DNA of 20,069 bases from an uncultured Brevibacterium sp. Lineage in GTDB: Bacteria > Actinomycetota > Actinomycetes > Actinomycetales > Brevibacteriaceae. Made by a program: the position numbers and the translations under genes. Where the stretch lies: NCBI GenBank assembly GCA_902489185.1, contig CABTZC010000009.1, positions 1 to 20,069 on the forward strand. Reading direction: 5' to 3'. The notes beneath the pieces were generated by a model. The model ran no database searches. It was not told the DNA's origin and saw only the letters and a list, made by a program, of their open reading frames with translations. Below, piece after piece: positions 13,566-20,069 of this stretch (position 1 is the first letter of the stretch; every line of letters begins with the position of its first letter).

Positions 13566-15161
13566 ATGGCAACGAAGCTTGATCTTCCACAGGGAATGGA
13601 ATTTACCGCCGAGGTCGCAGATGAGCATCTGAAGGTCCTCACCACAGATGCGTTGGAGTTGATCGCTGATCTGCACCGCAAGTTTGAGTCCGAGCGTCAG
13701 GCTCGGTTGACTGCGCGTAAAGAGGTGCAGAAGTTTCTCGACGAGGGTGGCGAGCTGGACTTCTTGGAAGAGACTGCACATATTCGCGAGGACGCTGAGT
13801 GGCAGGTCGCTGCTCCTGCGCCGGGTCTGGAGGACCGCCGGGTTGAGGTGACTGGGCCTACGTACCGCAAGATGACGATTAACGCGCTGAACTCTGGTGC
13901 GAAGGCGTGGCTGGCTGACCAGGAAGATGCGAACACCCCGGCGTGGGAATCCGTACTGGGTGGGCAGGTGAACCTGCTGGATGCGATCAACCGTGAGATC
14001 GACTTTGTCGCAGAGGCAACAGGCAAGGAATACAAGCTGCGCCCGGATGAGGAACTGCCCACGATTATTGTGCGTCCACGTGGTTGGCACATGACTGAAA
14101 AGCACATTCTGGTGGATGGCGAACCGGTTTCGGGTTCGTTGGTGGACTTCGCGCTGTACTTTGCGACTGCTGGGCGTAGGCAGATTGAAAAGGGTCTGGG
14201 ACCATACTTCTACCTGCCAAAGATGGAGTCGTACCTGGAAGCACGCCTGTGGAACGACGTGTTTGTGTACGCGCAGAACAAGCTGGGTGTTGAACAGGGA
14301 ACGATCCGCGCGACCTGCCTGATTGAAACGTACCCGGCTGCGTTCCAGATGGAAGAGATCCTGTATGAACTGCGTGAGCACTCCTCAGGGCTCAACGCGG
14401 GACGTTGGGACTACATCTTCTCCGTTATCAAGACCCACCGGAACAAGGGTGAGGACTTTGTGACTCCTGACCGTGCGGCCGTGACCATGACGGTGCCGTT
14501 CATGCGTGCGTACACGGAACTGTTGGTGCGTACATGCCACAAGCGTGGAGCACACGCGATTGGTGGTATGTCGGCGTTCATCCCGTCGAAGGATGAGGCT
14601 GCGAACAAGAAGGCGTACGAGCAGGTCACCAACGACAAGACTCGTGAAGCGAACGATGGGTTCGACGGTTCGTGGGTTGCTCACCCAGGAATGGTGGACA
14701 CGTGTAAGGAAGCGTTCACCAAGGTGCTGGGGGACAAGCCTAACCAGATCGATAAGAAGCGTGAGGACGTCAACGTGACGGCGGCCGACCTGTTGGCTGT
14801 TAAGGACACGCCTGGCGACATCACGGATGCTGGTCTGCGTGCCAACATTTCGGTTGGTATCCAGTACGTGCAGTCGTGGCTCAACGGAAACGGTGCGGCA
14901 GCGATCAACGGGCTCATGGAAGACGCCGCGACCGCCGAGATTTCCCGCACCCAGGTGTGGCAGTGGATCCAGGCAGGTTCGACCGTGTCTGACACCGGTG
15001 AGGTTGTGACCAAGGAATTGGTGCGCTCGCTGGTGGACGAGGAAGTAGCGAAGTTGCCTGAAGGTGACTGGGAGGCTGCGACCAAGCTGTTCGTGGACAT
15101 GGCCACCGACGACACCTACCACGACTTCCTCACCCTCCCTGCGTATGAACTCCTTCCGTAA
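13566..15161 (+). CDS. aceB: Malate synthase A
   Basis: A 531-residue enzyme that condenses glyoxylate with acetyl-CoA to give malate and CoA. It carries the malate synthase signature around residues 270-286 (REHSSGLNAGRWDYIFS), the RPRGWHM block near 170, EDANTPAWESV near 120 and MGGM-like IGGMSAFIPSKDE in the barrel. Length of about 530 identifies the A form; the G form made by the E. coli glc operon is about 720 residues. GAAGGG lies 8 nt before ATG 13566. No isocitrate lyase is present in the window, so here glyoxylate more likely comes from glycolate through the upstream oxidase. The codon use is strongly biased, which also creates long antisense open frames. A strong hairpin 60 nt after the stop ends the transcript. 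Confidence 0.95.
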   Translation: MATKLDLPQGMEFTAEVADEHLKVLTTDALELIADLHRKFESERQARLTARKEVQKFLDEGGELDFLEETAHIREDAEWQVAAPAPGLEDRRVEVTGPTYRKMTINALNSGAKAWLADQEDANTPAWESVLGGQVNLLDAINREIDFVAEATGKEYKLRPDEELPTIIVRPRGWHMTEKHILVDGEPVSGSLVDFALYFATAGRRQIEKGLGPYFYLPKMESYLEARLWNDVFVYAQNKLGVEQGTIRATCLIETYPAAFQMEEILYELREHSSGLNAGRWDYIFSVIKTHRNKGEDFVTPDRAAVTMTVPFMRAYTELLVRTCHKRGAHAIGGMSAFIPSKDEAANKKAYEQVTNDKTREANDGFDGSWVAHPGMVDTCKEAFTKVLGDKPNQIDKKREDVNVTAADLLAVKDTPGDITDAGLRANISVGIQYVQSWLNGNGAAAINGLMEDAATAEISRTQVWQWIQAGSTVSDTGEVVTKELVRSLVDEEVAKLPEGDWEAATKLFVDMATDDTYHDFLTLPAYELLP

Positions 15162-15200
15162 GAAGAAGCTGCCGCAGTAGGCGGTAAGGGAGTCGCTCCG

Positions 15201-15404
15201 GTGAGAGCGGCCTGGGTTGAGAAAGCGGGCTCCGTGACATGTGTCGCGGGGCCCGCTTTGCTGTGTGGCCGAGGTGTGGGTTGGGTTCGTCGTTCTGCCG
15301 GCAAATGGGAGTTTCCGGGCGGAAAAGTTGAAGCCCATGAATCGCCTCACCGGCACCGCATGCCAGCGCAGCTCCTCAGCGTGGCACAAGCCATTGCGAG
15401 CTAG
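15201..15404 (+). pseudogene. Relic of a MutT-like nudix hydrolase
   Basis: A 67-codon open frame encodes VRRSAGKWEFPGGKVEAHES, which matches the entry to a nudix box in MutT-type 8-oxo-dGTP hydrolases (typically GRWEFPGGKVEPGES). The box should continue with a run ending REUxEExG, but here it turns into HRHRMPAQLLSVAQAIAS and stops. The preceding strand (VAGPALLCGRG) is recognisable but shortened. No other frame supplies the missing half. The catalytic glutamates are therefore absent and the remainder of the domain is gone. The frame runs through the aceB terminator, so it is unlikely to be expressed as such. The match is short and based on one motif, so a chance resemblance cannot be fully excluded. 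Confidence 0.5.
15222..15259 (+). terminator. Strong terminator hairpin after malate synthase
   Basis: AAAGCGGGC (15222-15230) pairs perfectly with GCCCGCTTT (15251-15259). Pairing continues inward, with two G-T wobbles, to a stem of about 17 bp and a 4-nt loop. A-rich entry and TTT exit fit an intrinsic terminator usable from either side. Confidence 0.75.
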
Positions 15405-15452
15405 TCATCGATATCCTTTTAACTGTCTTTGCAGTTGAAGGTTGGATGAGTT

Positions 15453-16256
15453 GTGTTTGAGCCGAACTCGCGCACATACAAAATTGTGCTCGCATCGTTA
15501 ATCGTCGTGTGCTTTATTGCCTCAGCGATCATCGCGTGGGACCTCACCCGACCCAATGTGGGCACCGTCTCGACTCAACCCCAAGCACAAGCCACACAAA
15601 ACAACCCCACACCCGCCACCTCGGACGAACCAACGCAAACAGCGACGACCTCGGCGACCCCAAAACCCAGCCCCACCCCAAAACCAACCCAAGCGAAAGA
15701 CCGCGACTTCACAACAGACGACATCCCGCGCAACGGATCACAAAAGTGGAACATCAGCGAAAAACTATCCCCCATCAACCACGACGGTAGGGCATTCCGG
15801 GTCCACATCCGCATCGAAAAAGACCTACCCTTTGACGTTGACGAAACCACCGCACGCATCATGAAAACCCTGCAAGACGAACGCGGCTGGCAAAACGTCG
15901 ACAACGTTAGATTCATTCAAGTCGTCAGCCCCAAACGCGCCAACGTCACCATCAACCTGGCCACCCCAGGCACAGTCGACAAAATGTGCGCGCCCCTAAA
16001 AACGATCGGCAAACTGTCCTGTCGCAACGGCCACAACGTCATGTACAACGCCGACCGCTGGGTCGACGCAACAGGCGAATTCGACGACCTCGACCAGTAC
16101 CGCGACTACCTGATCAACCACGAAGTCGGACACGCACTAGGCCACGGACACAAATCGTGCCCAGGAAAAGGCGAACCCGCACCTCTCATGCAACAACAGA
16201 CCAAAGGCCTACAAGGGTGCAAACCAAACGGCTGGCCCCCCGTGGCGGGACCATAG
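15453..16256 (+). CDS. Membrane-anchored DUF3152 protein, predicted zinc metalloprotease
   Basis: A 267-residue exported protein. An uncleaved N-terminal membrane anchor (about 9-30) is followed by a Thr/Pro/Gln-rich linker (about 38-82) that probably spans the cell wall. The globular domain from about 95 onward matches DUF3152. It contains NHEVGHALGHGH with the metzincin-type zinc motif HExGHxxGxxH (His223, Glu224, His227, His233), a possible Met-turn at Met246 in APLMQQQTKG, and four Cys (179, 190, 236, 256) able to form two disulfides outside the cell. Substrate is unknown. The GTG start is inferred from the anchor position; GAAGG at 15437-15441 is a distant ribosome site. The linker region is C/A-rich, unlike the GT-rich coding strand of aceB. 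It converges on the DUF1846 gene. Confidence 0.85.
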   Translation: MFEPNSRTYKIVLASLIVVCFIASAIIAWDLTRPNVGTVSTQPQAQATQNNPTPATSDEPTQTATTSATPKPSPTPKPTQAKDRDFTTDDIPRNGSQKWNISEKLSPINHDGRAFRVHIRIEKDLPFDVDETTARIMKTLQDERGWQNVDNVRFIQVVSPKRANVTINLATPGTVDKMCAPLKTIGKLSCRNGHNVMYNADRWVDATGEFDDLDQYRDYLINHEVGHALGHGHKSCPGKGEPAPLMQQQTKGLQGCKPNGWPPVAGP

Positions 16257-16305
16257 GGCTGTAACCACTCGGGCCAGCCTTCATCACTGGCTCTAGGCCC
16301 GCAAC

Positions 16306-17793
16306 CTAGTGGCGGTGGAACAAGCTCTTCCTCTGATATTTAGGTTCACTCGTTACCTGCATATCCAGACTGCGGAAGATCCCCTCATCCACTGACCCCA
16401 AAATGGTCGTGGTGTGCACATCGCACCCGCGCAATTGCGACAACTGATCAATCGCCCGCCTCGAATCTTCGCTGGTCTCAGCCGAAACAGACAACGCGAT
16501 CAGCACCTCATCCGTGTGCAAGCGCGGATTCTGGCTACCCAAATGCTTCGTCTTGACCGTCTGAATCGGCTTGATCGACTCAGGCGACAACAAGTGAACA
16601 TCCGGGTCAATGCCCGCCAGATGCTTCAACGCGTTCAACAGCATTGCCGCCGAACACCCCAACAAGTCAGACGTCTTACCCGTGACCAACGTGCCATCAG
16701 CCAACTCCATACACGAAGCAGGGGCACCTGTTTCAGCTTCCAGTTCCAACGCTGGGGCCACCACACGCAGATCATCTGCGGTAGCTCTCGCCTTACTCAT
16801 GACAATCGCTGCACGCTCGGAAAACGTGTTGTCCAAGTCGTTGCGAGCCTCATCAACGAGTGCCTTGTAATACCGGCGCACAATCTCTTTCTTCGACGCC
16901 TCCCTGCACACCTCATCGTCGGTGATGCAGTAGCCGGCCATATTCACACCCATGTCAGTGGGGGACTGGTACGGCGAAGAACCGGCCAGGGTCTCCAACA
17001 GTGTCTTTAGCAGAGGGAACACCTCAACGTCACGGTTGTAACTGGTGACGCGTTCGCCATATGCCTGCAAATGGAACGGGTCAATGACGTTCATGTCGTT
17101 GAGATCGACAGTGGCCGACTCATACGCCAAGTTCACTGGGTGTTCCAACGGCAGATTCCAAATGGGGAAGGTCTCAAACTTGGCGTACCCGGACTGAATG
17201 CCGCGCTTAAAGTCGTGATAAATCTGCGACAGGCACGTAGCTAACTTTCCGGAACCCGGCCCAGGTGCGGTGAGAACCACCACATCGCGTTCGGTTTCAA
17301 CATATTCGTTCAGCCCGAACCCTTCATCACTCACAATACGGCTCACGTTTGTGGGGTAACCCGGGATCGTGCGGTGTTTGGCAACACGCAAGCCTAGACG
17401 TTCCAAACGGTCAATGAACGCTTGTGCAAGCGTGTTTTCTTCATCCATCTGAGTGACAACCACCCAATTGACCAAGAACCCGCGCTCGCGGAACACGTCC
17501 ACCAGACGTAAAACGTCTTCTTCATAAGAGATGCCCAGGTCTGCTCTCACCTTGTGGCGGTGCAGGTCCTGGGCATTCATGGCGATGACAATTTCAATGT
17601 CGTCGGCGATGCGTTGCAGCATCTCTATTTTGTTGTCTGGGGTGAAACCGGGGAGGACGCGTGAGGCGTGGTTGTCGTCGAAGAGCTTCCCACCCATTTC
17701 CAGGTAAAGCTTCCCGCCTATCTGGTCACGCCTTTTTCGGATGTGTTCCGACTGCATTTCGATATATCGTTCGCGATCAAAACCGGTTTTCAT
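16306..17793 (-). CDS. DUF1846 family protein
   Basis: A 495-residue, apparently cytosolic protein. It begins GFDRERYIEMQSEHIRKR and continues LYLEMGGKLFDDNHASRVLPGF (about 29-50), the hallmark opening of DUF1846. A glycine-rich loop, TAPGPGSGKLATCLSQ at 175-190, resembles a nucleotide-binding P-loop and is followed by HDFKRG. Central blocks include ESATVDLNDMNVIDPFHL and TDMGVNMAGYCITDDEVC. Length agrees with the family, which is found in Firmicutes and actinobacteria and has no established reaction that I can state. ATG 17793 is chosen for its AAGGGGAC ribosome site and because the DUF1846 core starts at once; an upstream in-frame extension to 17907 looks non-homologous. Neighbours give no clear functional hint. 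Confidence 0.85.
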   Translation of the reverse strand: MKTGFDRERYIEMQSEHIRKRRDQIGGKLYLEMGGKLFDDNHASRVLPGFTPDNKIEMLQRIADDIEIVIAMNAQDLHRHKVRADLGISYEEDVLRLVDVFRERGFLVNWVVVTQMDEENTLAQAFIDRLERLGLRVAKHRTIPGYPTNVSRIVSDEGFGLNEYVETERDVVVLTAPGPGSGKLATCLSQIYHDFKRGIQSGYAKFETFPIWNLPLEHPVNLAYESATVDLNDMNVIDPFHLQAYGERVTSYNRDVEVFPLLKTLLETLAGSSPYQSPTDMGVNMAGYCITDDEVCREASKKEIVRRYYKALVDEARNDLDNTFSERAAIVMSKARATADDLRVVAPALELEAETGAPASCMELADGTLVTGKTSDLLGCSAAMLLNALKHLAGIDPDVHLLSPESIKPIQTVKTKHLGSQNPRLHTDEVLIALSVSAETSEDSRRAIDQLSQLRGCDVHTTTILGSVDEGIFRSLDMQVTSEPKYQRKSLFHRH

Positions 17794-17828
17794 CCCGTCC
17801 CCTTCTATGTAGTTTTTCACCGTTGATG

Positions 17829-17834
17829 AGTATA
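17829..17834 (-). promoter_or_regulatory. Candidate -10 box of the DUF1846 gene (TATACT)
   Basis: TATACT on the minus strand lies 35 nt upstream of the ATG at 17793 in an AT-rich patch, giving a leader of about 28 nt that contains the AAGGGGAC ribosome site. No clear -35 hexamer was found at 17 nt. Confidence 0.4.
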
Positions 17835-17910
17835 AACCGACGAAATGTTTCATGCGCGTTACCAAGGTTTCGTATGCGTTTCCCGCGTTCTCAAACGTCC
17901 CAAACAAGAA

Positions 17911-17943
17911 ACGCGCGGAGAGACACAGTGTCTCTCCGCGCGT
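17911..17943 (-). terminator. Terminator of the secreted-protein gene
   Basis: Perfect 16-bp arms (17911-17926 and 17928-17943) around one base form a stem with a small loop near CACAGTG. On the minus strand it is followed by TTTCTTGTTTG, a usable T-rich tract, and it begins 38 nt after the stop of the gene ending at 17982. It separates that gene from the DUF1846 gene. Confidence 0.8.
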
Positions 17944-17981
17944 GCACGTGAGGCTAAGGCCTACGGTAGTGAGAAGGCTAC

Positions 17982-19250
17982 TTAGAACAGTCCAGCGTTC
18001 TTCTTGCCACCGTCGGTGAAGGTTACACCCTTGCGGGAGTCCTTCTTGTAGTCGTTGTAGCCGGTTGTGTCGCCCTTAAGACGGCCAACCTGGCTGACCT
18101 CAATGTAGTTCGAGATGCGACCCAGCTTGGTCTTTCCGTCACCGAACTTCAGGTTCGCAACCAACTTTTCTTCACCTGGTTCAATAGCGTTCGACAGGGT
18201 CACTTCGAAGGTGCGGGTTGAGGTCTTCTTGTCGAAGCCGAGGTCGCGGGTGTACGCACCGTTGAACTGGCCCGAGGTGATGAGGCGGTCAACACCCTTT
18301 GGTCCCTTGTTAGTTTTGACCTTCAGCAGGAACGAGGTCTGTGGGAACTCCTGGTAGTAGGAGTCGGAGCCGACGTTCTTCACGCGCAGAGCGACATTTC
18401 CGGCATAGCCAGGGACCTTACCTGCGGCAACGGTCAGGCGTGGCTGCAGGTCGTGCTTTGCTTTCTTGGCAGGCTTGGTGGTGTTGACCTTAGGAACCGA
18501 AGGTTCTTTGGTCTCAACGACGCGGTTAACTGGCTTGCCGGTACCCTTGCCGCCTTCAGCACCGGAAGCCTTGTCGTACATGCGCACGCGAACTTCGTTC
18601 TTAATGGGCGCAAACGCAGTCCAGGCGGTTGGCGTGGACCATGTTCCGTTTGGCTTGCAGTGCTGCTGGGTTCCGGTCATGGTGATGGTGCGGAAGCCGT
18701 AGGAAGCTTCACCGGTGTGGCCAGCTGGAACGTCGTAAGGGCCAATCTGCTGTCCAACTTCCCACGAAAGTGAGTAGGAAGCTTCGCCACCAATCGTCTT
18801 GGCAAGCGACATTGCAATGCCAGCGTTCACACTTCCCTTGTCGCCACTCTTGGTTCCGCCCAAGTTGATGTCCGTGGACTCCGACTTGCTTCCGTTAACC
18901 GACAGTGAAATGGTCTGCGAACGGCTCGTCGACTGAGTCAGCGGAATAGGGGACTTGGTCTTGTTAGTGGTGGAGATTGTTCCAACTGGAGCCCACGAGT
19001 CCTTCACCTTGTATACAACGGTGCGGTAGTCCTCTGCGGAGTTACACACTGGGTTGGGGTTAAGGATGTTGGCCTTGATGTGGTCCGATCCGTGCTTGGT
19101 GTGCACGATTGGCAGATCAGGGTTCAGGGCGGGGGTTTCTGGGTAGGTCTCTTCGTGGGTTCCACCAGCGAATGCAGGGCTGGCGCCGAACAGTGCTGCA
19201 AAGACCGCGGTGCCGGCCAGCGCAGCTGAAGCAGTGCGACGAATGTTCAT
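17982..19250 (-). CDS. Secreted protein with a beta-pore-forming-toxin-like central region
   Basis: A 422-residue protein with a clear signal peptide (MNIRRTASAALAGTAVFAAL..., cleavage probably after AFA at 28). Residues 78-195 have alternating polar/nonpolar Ser/Thr-rich strands: STSRSQTISLSVNGSKSEST, then a Gly/Lys loop, then NAGIAMSLAKTIGGEASYSLSWEVGQQIGPYDVPAGHTG. This order, followed by a PAG-type turn and an aromatic strand, resembles the membrane-insertion region of aerolysin/ETX-MTX2-like proteins. Cys69 and Cys198 bracket it and may pair. Residues 228-266 are a Lys/Pro/Gly-rich linker; 267-422 look like an Ig-like or CARDB-like beta domain (LRVKNVGSDSYYQ). There is no LPXTG motif or membrane tail, so it is probably released. 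ATG 19250 has AAGGA 7 nt upstream. The toxin-like reading is inference from pattern only. Confidence 0.75.
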   Translation of the reverse strand: MNIRRTASAALAGTAVFAALFGASPAFAGGTHEETYPETPALNPDLPIVHTKHGSDHIKANILNPNPVCNSAEDYRTVVYKVKDSWAPVGTISTTNKTKSPIPLTQSTSRSQTISLSVNGSKSESTDINLGGTKSGDKGSVNAGIAMSLAKTIGGEASYSLSWEVGQQIGPYDVPAGHTGEASYGFRTITMTGTQQHCKPNGTWSTPTAWTAFAPIKNEVRVRMYDKASGAEGGKGTGKPVNRVVETKEPSVPKVNTTKPAKKAKHDLQPRLTVAAGKVPGYAGNVALRVKNVGSDSYYQEFPQTSFLLKVKTNKGPKGVDRLITSGQFNGAYTRDLGFDKKTSTRTFEVTLSNAIEPGEEKLVANLKFGDGKTKLGRISNYIEVSQVGRLKGDTTGYNDYKKDSRKGVTFTDGGKKNAGLF

Positions 19251-19326
19251 TGCGGAGTCCTTTTGTGAGAGGGATGTTGATCGTTCGTTAAGCGAATATT
19301 GACTCACTTTTCAGTGACGCGAAACA

Positions 19327-19368
19327 TGTTACTCATAGGTTTACGCGGGAGTAAACCTATGAGTAACA
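19327..19368. repeat. Perfect 18-bp inverted repeat with 6-nt spacer
   Basis: Left arm 19327-19344 (TGTTACTCATAGGTTTAC) is the exact reverse complement of 19351-19368; the spacer is GCGGGA. It lies between two divergent genes (the secreted protein on the left, ftsK on the right), 77 nt from the first and 160 nt from the second, so neither gene reads into it and a terminator role is unlikely. A large operator, a cruciform or the stem of a small RNA are options. Confidence 0.7.
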
Positions 19369-19515
19369 ATATGAACAAAACTCAGGAAACGTTCAAACTC
19401 GAGTCCAGAAACACAGCTGACACCACCTCGGCGAACCCCCGCCTACAACCGCACTCACCGACACAAAAGACGCGCCCACACAACCCGAAATCCCGGACTT
19501 TGCCGCGCGAAGTTT

Positions 19516-19521
19516 TAAGCT
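19516..19521 (+). promoter_or_regulatory. Candidate -10 box of ftsK (TAAGCT)
   Basis: TAAGCT ends 7 nt before the ftsK ATG at 19529, so transcription would start at or within a base of it. No ribosome site is present in the preceding bases, which supports a leaderless message. The -35 region (CCGGAC, 19493-19498) is weak. Confidence 0.4.
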
Positions 19522-19528
19522 AACTACC

Positions 19529-20041
19529 ATGGCGACCAGTACGACTTCCCCCGCTACTGGTACAGTACGCCGGAAGCGTGGAGCACCCACGCAGGCTACT
19601 GAACCCGCGGGTGAACAGCAGAAAACTAACCCCGTAACCGGAGCATGGATGGGCATGTCACGCATGGCCGGAGACCGCGCACGCAAAACATTTAGCGAAG
19701 ACACGGAAACCCCCACCCGTCGCGACGGCACAGGCTTCTTCCTTATTGGCCTGGCAGTCGTCGTAGCGGCGTTTGAGTGGTGGAACATCCCAGGCGTCTT
19801 TGGCAACGCGGTACGTGGCGTATTCGAAGGAACCTTTGGCCGAGTAGCCCTGGTACTCCCCGTGGTGTTCGTTCTTTATGCTGTTCGACTGTTCATGCGT
19901 GGAAATGAAACCCGCCAGAACAACCGCATTTTAGTAGGAACCATTGCGCTCCTGGTCTCCGCTGCTGGCCTTGCGCATATTGCCGCCGGCAACCCCAGCT
20001 TCGTTAACTCGCGTGAGGCCATGGCCAACGGCGGGGGGGGG
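19529..20041 (+). CDS. ftsK: DNA translocase FtsK, N-terminal part only
   Basis: The first 171 codons are visible, in one frame from ATG 19529 into the contig end. After a basic, low-complexity start (MATSTTSPATGTVRRKRGAP) three membrane segments appear (about 68-85, 104-123 and 132-152) with the spacing of the FtsK/SpoIIIE four-TM domain; NPSFVNSREAMANGG matches the loop before TM4. The full protein would carry a cytoplasmic linker, a RecA-like motor and a gamma domain, and would pump DNA at the division septum. The gene is cut by the end of the assembly, not by mutation: the last bases belong to adapter. Codons after about 20032 lie in a G-run and are unreliable. Confidence 0.8.
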
Positions 20042-20069
20042 AGATCGGGAGAGCACACGGCTGAACTCC
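20033..20069. other. Assembly artefact: poly-G run plus Illumina adapter
   Basis: Nine consecutive G (20033-20041) are followed by 28 bases that match the start of the standard Illumina TruSeq read adapter (AGATCGGAAGAGCACACGTC, then TGAACTCC) at 26 of 28 positions. Both mismatches (20049 and 20060) are changes to G. The stretch is not genomic. Confidence 0.93.

Noticed and set aside
13350..15389. Two long minus-strand open frames (343 and 334 codons) back to back across malate synthase
   Set aside because: They are antisense to a clear, full-length aceB, rich in His/Arg/Ser, without recognisable domains or ribosome sites; they follow from aceB codon bias.
16271..16300. GGGCC/GGCCC repeat between the convergent DUF3152 and DUF1846 genes
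   Set aside because: The arms can pair in two competing ways and no T-tract follows; too weak to call a terminator.
19299..19523. 74-codon plus-strand frame upstream of ftsK (or its shorter form from 19359)
   Set aside because: It passes through the 18-bp palindrome, has no ribosome site or domain and is Pro/Thr/Asn-rich; not enough to call a gene.
19421..19528. Open frame continuing upstream of the ftsK ATG, which reads protein-like
   Set aside because: No ATG, GTG or TTG occurs in it before 19529, so ftsK cannot start there; a lost upstream start is possible but unsupported.
1..20069. CRISPR arrays, tRNA or rRNA genes, insertion sequences, integrase or phage genes
   Set aside because: None was seen: no regularly spaced repeats, no tRNA-like cloverleaf, and no transposase or integrase motifs in any plausible frame.

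Overview
The window is a moderately GC-rich chromosomal contig end from an actinobacterium, probably a Micrococcales-type member of the Actinomycetota. This rests on gene content: an Fe/Mn superoxide dismutase of actinobacterial type, the M16 peptidase / dapB / small membrane protein / dapA / RNase J / ftsK order, DUF3152 and DUF1846 proteins, GTG starts and several apparently leaderless genes. No rRNA, tRNA, CRISPR, insertion sequence or phage gene was seen. The species cannot be named from the sequence alone.

Layout. 1-102: C-terminus of an M16-type peptidase. 207-833: superoxide dismutase, with an inverted repeat over its promoter. 899-2182 (-): MFS transporter. 2225-7455: the lysine/cell-wall and RNA-decay block, namely dapB, a two-TM protein with a TPR-like tail, a reverse-strand acyltransferase-like membrane protein, dapA and RNase J. 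7508-8599: an XRE-cupin regulator overlapping tail to tail with a DUF2938 membrane protein. 8715-15161: a divergent carboxylate-utilisation locus. An IclR regulator and an LctP/GlcA permease lie on the minus strand; a GlcD-type FAD oxidase, a GlcG/HbpS-like protein and malate synthase A lie on the plus strand. A 295-bp control region full of GTGA/TCAC half-sites separates the two arms. 15162-15452: a strong terminator and a nudix-hydrolase relic. 15453-17793: a membrane-anchored zinc-protease-like DUF3152 protein and a DUF1846 protein, convergent. 17982-19250 (-): a secreted protein whose central region looks like a beta-pore-forming (aerolysin/ETX-MTX2-like) module. 19327-19368: a perfect 18-bp inverted repeat. 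19529 onward: the start of ftsK. The last 28 bases are almost certainly Illumina adapter, preceded by a poly-G run.

How it fits together. LctP/GlcA would import glycolate or lactate. GlcD would oxidise glycolate to glyoxylate, and malate synthase would condense glyoxylate with acetyl-CoA to give malate. The content recalls the E. coli glc operon (glcDEFGBA), but glcE and glcF are missing, malate synthase is A-type rather than G-type, and the local regulator is IclR-type rather than GntR-type. This locus and the genes around it sit between RNase J and ftsK, which are close neighbours in many actinobacteria. The strongest candidates for undescribed biology are the compact glyoxylate-forming locus with its dense operator region and the secreted pore-former-like protein with the large palindrome upstream of it.
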